From Candidatus Njordarchaeota archaeon (GTDB lineage: Archaea > Asgardarchaeota > Njordarchaeia > Njordarchaeales > Njordarchaeaceae): a DNA stretch of 7,998 bases. Where the stretch lies: assembly GCA_029856615.1 (NCBI GenBank), contig JAHKLF010000064.1, forward strand, positions 1 through 7,998, given 5' to 3'. This document shows positions 5,742 through 7,998 of this stretch, one piece after another (position 1 is the stretch's first letter; each line of letters starts with the position of its first letter). The translations under genes and the position numbers were made by a program. Below the pieces are notes generated by a model that saw only the letters and a list, made by a program, of their open reading frames with translations, was not told where the DNA came from and did not search any database.

Positions 5742-6914
5742 TTGGTAAAAGATGAACTTGACATAATCTTGGAATCTCTAACGGAATTAGAGCAAAAAAG
5801 TGAGGAAAAAACAAATAACGAGGAAAAAAATACGGAGGATGAAGAAATAAATAGCGTACTAAGGATTCCAAAGATAAAGATTCTAGGCATTGGTGGCGCG
5901 GGTAATAATACCGTTACAAATCTAATTTCAGCGGGAATACAGAGAGCAGAAGCAATAGCAGTTAATACCGATGCGAGACAACTTCTCATCTCAAAAGCGC
6001 ACAGAAAAATATTAATTGGAAAAGAAATCTGCCGAGGTTATGGAGCAGGAAGCGACCCAGAAATCGGAGAAAAGGCAGCAGAGGAAAGTAAGGAGAAAAT
6101 AGAAGAAATATTAAGAGGAACTGATTTACTATTTATTACTTGTGGACTTGGAGGAGGAACAGGAAGCGGTGCTGCTCCTTATATTGCAGAATTAGCTAGG
6201 AACATGGGGATACTAACAGTGTCTGTCTGTACTCTGCCATTCGCCGCAGAAGGACGAAGAAAAATGAAAATTGCGGAACAAGCTTTAAAACGCCTAATTA
6301 AAGCCTCTAATACAACTATAATAATACCAAACGATAAACTTTTGCAATTCGCATCTCAAGCGACTCTATTGGATGCATTTCGAGTAATAGATGATGTACT
6401 TGTAAAAGCGGTAATAGGAATAACAGATCTAGTAACCAGAATCGGCAAAGTAAACGTCGATTTCGCAGATGTGAGAAAAGTTTTATCTGTGGGAGGATCA
6501 GCAGTAATTGGTATAGGAGAAGCAGAGGCATCGGGTGGAAATAGAGCCCGCGAAGCACTTGAAAACGCATTACTAAACCCATTATTGGATGTAGACCTAC
6601 GAACAGCTAAGGCCGCATTATTAAACATCACGGCTGGAAAGGATATTACGCTCGAAGAGACGCATTGGATAATTCAAACAATTTCTTCTCTTCTGACCGA
6701 AAATACAAACGATGACGAAGAGCCCCTCAAATGGGGAGCAATTCTGGATAGGAAAATGAATGGTAAAATAAGAATAACAATAATAATGACTGGTATTTCC
6801 CTACCCTATATAGATGAGAATGGGAACCTGCTATATCCCGTAATCCTAAGAAAATCGGACATCGATGAGAGAAAAGAGTACCTTAAAAGTCTAGGAATAG
6901 ATATATTCGAGTAA
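5742..6914 (+). CDS. ftsZ: Cell division protein FtsZ
   Basis: A 390-residue tubulin-family GTPase that polymerises into the division ring. Residues 1-40 are a very acidic, Glu/Asn-rich extension. The GTPase domain follows: GIGGAGNNTV (49-58), AVNTDARQL (T3 region, 73-81), the tubulin signature GGGTGSG (137-143), and the T7 loop NVDFADV (238-244), whose Asp240 and Asp243 would act on GTP bound to the neighbouring subunit. The C-terminal domain includes ALLNITAG and the GAILDRKMNGKIRITIIMTG strands. All catalytic elements look intact. The short tail ends LGIDIFE; archaeal FtsZ tails bind the SepF membrane anchor, so this may be its binding peptide, which is inference. No sepF is visible. Start is TTG with GGGTG upstream. 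The gene is head-to-head with tfb across 289 bases. I cannot say whether it is FtsZ1 or FtsZ2. Confidence 0.96.
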   Translation: MVKDELDIILESLTELEQKSEEKTNNEEKNTEDEEINSVLRIPKIKILGIGGAGNNTVTNLISAGIQRAEAIAVNTDARQLLISKAHRKILIGKEICRGYGAGSDPEIGEKAAEESKEKIEEILRGTDLLFITCGLGGGTGSGAAPYIAELARNMGILTVSVCTLPFAAEGRRKMKIAEQALKRLIKASNTTIIIPNDKLLQFASQATLLDAFRVIDDVLVKAVIGITDLVTRIGKVNVDFADVRKVLSVGGSAVIGIGEAEASGGNRAREALENALLNPLLDVDLRTAKAALLNITAGKDITLEETHWIIQTISSLLTENTNDDEEPLKWGAILDRKMNGKIRITIIMTGISLPYIDENGNLLYPVILRKSDIDERKEYLKSLGIDIFE

Positions 6915-7005
6915 CTCTGGGTCAGTATCCAGGGGAACTCGCTCATCCCCTGATGGGTCTGCTCCTGGCCGTTTCAATCATCCCCCCTAGGGTAGTAATT
7001 TAACT
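6915..7005 (-). ncRNA. GC-rich structured segment, candidate small RNA (strand uncertain)
   Basis: Directly after the ftsZ stop, 6915-6992 is about 60% GC (47 of 78 by count) in AT-rich surroundings, and no credible gene covers it. It can fold: CAGGGG (6930-6935) pairs with CCCCTG (6947-6952) around an 11-base loop, and outside that GGTCAG (6920-6925) pairs with CTGGCC (6965-6970) with one G-U, leaving an asymmetric 4/12 internal loop. On the minus strand, ATGATTG beside a run of G and CTGA beside CCC resemble imperfect box C and box D of an archaeal C/D sRNA. A TATA-like sequence at 7027-7042 would start transcription near 7005. I cannot match a known RNA family. A bidirectional terminator between convergent genes is the alternative. 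Confidence 0.4.
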
Positions 7006-7026
7006 CTGTAACCAATTTACTCGAAT

Positions 7027-7042
7027 TATTTAAATTATAAAA
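7027..7042 (-). promoter_or_regulatory. TATA-like sequence upstream of the GC-rich RNA candidate
   Basis: The minus strand reads TTTATAATTTAAATAA here. It lies just beyond the stop of the ribbon-helix-helix gene and about 25-35 bases before the GC-rich segment on the same strand. Plain AT-richness between convergent genes could produce it by chance. Confidence 0.3.
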
Positions 7043-7082
7043 GTAGCCTTACGAGTAATGCGAGTCGAAATTAATATATAAT

Positions 7083-7268
7083 TTATACACGTAGTTTCTT
7101 ATACCTACTATCCTCAATCAATGTTTCTTCTTCCTCAATATACTTTTTCAAAAAAGACCTTATAGCCTCTCGAATAAATTCACTCCTCGTTGTAAAAATT
7201 CCCTTCTCTACTAATTCGTTAATCATCTCAACCATCCATTCGGGGAGCCTAACCGAGATCATCTCCAT
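7083..7268 (-). CDS. Ribbon-helix-helix (CopG/MetJ/Arc-type) DNA-binding protein
   Basis: From the ATG at 7268 this is a 61-residue protein: ISVRLPEWMVEMINELVEKG gives the beta-ribbon and first helix, and TTRSEFIREAIRSFLKKYI the turn and second helix, the classic ribbon-helix-helix pattern. Such proteins bind operator repeats as dimers. They often autoregulate or serve as antitoxins; no toxin gene is adjacent here, so a stand-alone regulator is more likely. I chose 7268 because GGGGGGAT lies just upstream on the minus strand; the frame extends to a TTG at 7310, giving 75 residues, but without ribosome-site support. An ATG at 7262 is also possible. It converges on ftsZ and is followed on its strand by the GC-rich RNA candidate. 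The target is unknown. Confidence 0.85.
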   Translation of the reverse strand: MEMISVRLPEWMVEMINELVEKGIFTTRSEFIREAIRSFLKKYIEEEETLIEDSRYKKLRV

Positions 7269-7376
7269 AAGATCCCCCCTAACAACTAAAGACTTTTGGT
7301 AAAGATTCAACGCAAGCTAATAACTGGTAAGCGTAAAAAGGAAAGAGCATTAAGATATAGCCAAATTTTATTCATA

Positions 7377-7397
7377 AGTATTTTTCTCTAAAATACT
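7377..7397. repeat. Perfect 8-bp inverted repeat (hairpin or operator)
   Basis: AGTATTTT (7377-7384) and AAAATACT (7390-7397) flank the 5-base loop TCTCT. It lies about 110 bases upstream of the ribbon-helix-helix start and about 55 bases downstream of the tRNA on the same strand. It could be an operator for the regulator or part of a tRNA transcript end. The rest of 7269-7451 shows no gene. Confidence 0.5.
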
Positions 7398-7451
7398 GAA
7401 TCACCGAAGCATTTTATACTCCATTAAAGGATTAAACGAGTAAAGAAAGGA

Positions 7452-7527
7452 TGGTAGGCCCGGGGGGATTCGAACCCCCGTCGTCCGCTCCAAAGGCGGA
7501 CATGCTTGGCCTCTACACCACGGGCCT
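7452..7527 (-). tRNA. trnQ: tRNA-Gln (anticodon UUG), CCA encoded
   Basis: The minus strand folds into a full cloverleaf of 73 bases plus an encoded CCA at 7452-7454. The acceptor stem AGGCCCG (7521-7527) pairs perfectly with CGGGCCT (7456-7462), with discriminator A. The anticodon stem TCCGC/GCGGA encloses the loop CTTTGGA, giving anticodon UUG (7491-7493), which reads CAA (glutamine). The variable loop is CGAC, and the T arm is GGGGG, TTCGAAT, CCCCC. The D stem is short (GTG/CAT). No intron is present. The GC-rich stems fit a thermophile. Confidence 0.97.
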
Positions 7528-7544
7528 GTAACGGCTTCTTTTGG

Positions 7545-7552
7545 CTTATATG
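7545..7552 (-). promoter_or_regulatory. Candidate TATA box of tRNA-Gln
   Basis: The minus strand reads CATATAAG about 20 bases before the tRNA 5' end, with a T/A-rich stretch further upstream. The spacing fits a transcript starting at or near the mature tRNA end, common in archaea. Confidence 0.5.
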
Positions 7553-7728
7553 TTTTTTCTCGTCAGAGTTTTTGGAATATTTCTCACTTCCATTATATAT
7601 TTGATAGGTTTGTCAAGAATTTTTTAAGCATTTCGATACAAAATCTGGCCACATTAATCGCACTATGAAGCAAAGCATGAGGTCTCTCAGTTGAAATTTA
7701 GAGAATAATTTCTTCTCTACGAATAAAA
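7553..7728. other. Flank between tRNA-Gln and CRISPR array
   Basis: An AT-rich non-coding stretch next to the first CRISPR repeat. With the array read on the minus strand this is the trailer (leader-distal) side. GTCTCTCAG (7682-7690), TTGAAA (7691-7696) and GAGAATAA (7701-7708) echo parts of the repeat's complement. AGAGAA (7700-7705) and TTCTCT (7713-7718) can form a small hairpin. I see no gene. Confidence 0.45.
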
Positions 7729-7998
7729 CTTTCAATTCCCTTATCTGGGAGACTTCTTTATTCTCCCAATTGAATCGAATGTGAAATCATCAATATCGTT
7801 TATCTTTCAATTCCCTTATCTGGGAGACTTCTTTATTCTCGTGATTTCAGCATCATATTCCTCGAGACAATTTTTGTCATCTTTCAATTCCCTTATCTGG
7901 GAGACTTCTTTATTCTCCTGGTTATGGCCTCTAGGCCTCCTGTTACTTCTTCGACAAGCTTTCAATTCCCTTATCTGGGAGACTTCTTTATTCTCCCA
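7729..7998 (-). CRISPR. CRISPR array, 4 identical 37-nt repeats, runs off the window
   Basis: Identical repeats lie at 7729-7765, 7804-7840, 7881-7917 and 7959-7995, with unique spacers of 38 (7766-7803), 40 (7841-7880) and 41 bases (7918-7958); a fourth spacer starts at 7996. On the plus strand each repeat starts CTTTCAATTCCC and ends CTTTATTCTC. Its complement starts GAGAATAAAG and ends ATTGAAAG, the usual 8-nt crRNA 5' handle of many type I and III archaeal systems, so transcription is probably on the minus strand with the leader to the right of the window. TCCC and GGGA within the repeat can form a short stem around six bases. No cas genes are in the window, so the subtype cannot be named. 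All four repeats are perfect, even at the presumed old end. Confidence 0.97.

Noticed and set aside
5680..5989. Minus-strand open frames over the ftsZ start
   Set aside because: They are opposite the ftsZ N-terminus and show no conserved motif or ribosome site.
6915..7005. GC-rich patch as a bacterial-type rho-independent terminator
   Set aside because: The main hairpin is not followed by a T run on either strand, and archaeal termination depends mostly on T-rich stretches.
7083..7310. Toxin-antitoxin pair including the ribbon-helix-helix protein
   Set aside because: No second small gene overlaps or adjoins it on either side; the neighbours are ftsZ, the GC-rich patch and a tRNA.
7553..7728. 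Left flank as the CRISPR leader
   Set aside because: The repeat orientation (complement ending in ATTGAAAG) places the leader on the other side; the flank also lacks an obvious promoter reading into the array.
7924..7933. Spacer 3 sharing TGGCCTCTA with the nearby tRNA-Gln gene, suggesting self-targeting
   Set aside because: The match is only about nine bases and breaks off on both sides, so it is most likely chance.

Overview
The window looks like a chromosomal segment of an archaeon, probably a thermophile. It encodes a transcription factor B (TFB), a proteasome beta-type subunit, an archaeal TrmI-type tRNA methyltransferase and an archaeal-style FtsZ. Promoters are TATA-type, Shine-Dalgarno sequences are of the GGTGAT/GGAGG kind, and the CRISPR repeat ends in ATTGAAAG. 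Coding DNA is AT-rich, while the tRNA and one intergenic patch are GC-rich, as is common for structured RNAs in thermophiles. FtsZ together with TFB argues against most Crenarchaeota, but the lineage cannot be fixed from this window. Candidates include the FtsZ-bearing TACK or related deep branches.

Layout. Positions 1-1310 (+): the 3' part of a VPS29/YfcE-like metallophosphoesterase, then a helical TPR-like protein of unknown function. Positions 1312-5452 (-): reading right to left, tfb, a PflX-type radical SAM protein, trmI, a small protein resembling a degenerate NYN domain, and a proteasome beta subunit whose catalytic residues appear to be lost. Positions 5453-5741: a divergent promoter region between tfb and ftsZ. 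Positions 5742-6914 (+): ftsZ. Positions 6915-7082: a GC-rich, structured non-coding patch between convergent genes, possibly a small RNA. Positions 7083-7268 (-): a small ribbon-helix-helix regulator. Positions 7452-7527 (-): tRNA-Gln(UUG) with an encoded CCA. Positions 7729-7998: four identical 37-nt CRISPR repeats with three complete spacers, running off the right edge. The repeat suggests transcription on the minus strand, so the leader should lie outside the window.

How the genes fit together. Most are information-processing or housekeeping genes: general transcription (TFB), tRNA modification (TrmI), protein turnover (proteasome) and cell division (FtsZ). The most interesting signals are (1) the apparently non-catalytic proteasome beta subunit, (2) a TFB with a short, divergent B-reader/linker, encoded head-to-head with ftsZ, (3) a shared TATA-plus-AAAGTG element in the tfb, ftsZ and radical-SAM promoters, including an 11-bp inverted copy on the two sides of the tfb/ftsZ region, and (4) the GC-rich RNA candidate after ftsZ. 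No cas genes and no clear mobile element are visible, and I see no complete new defence system here.
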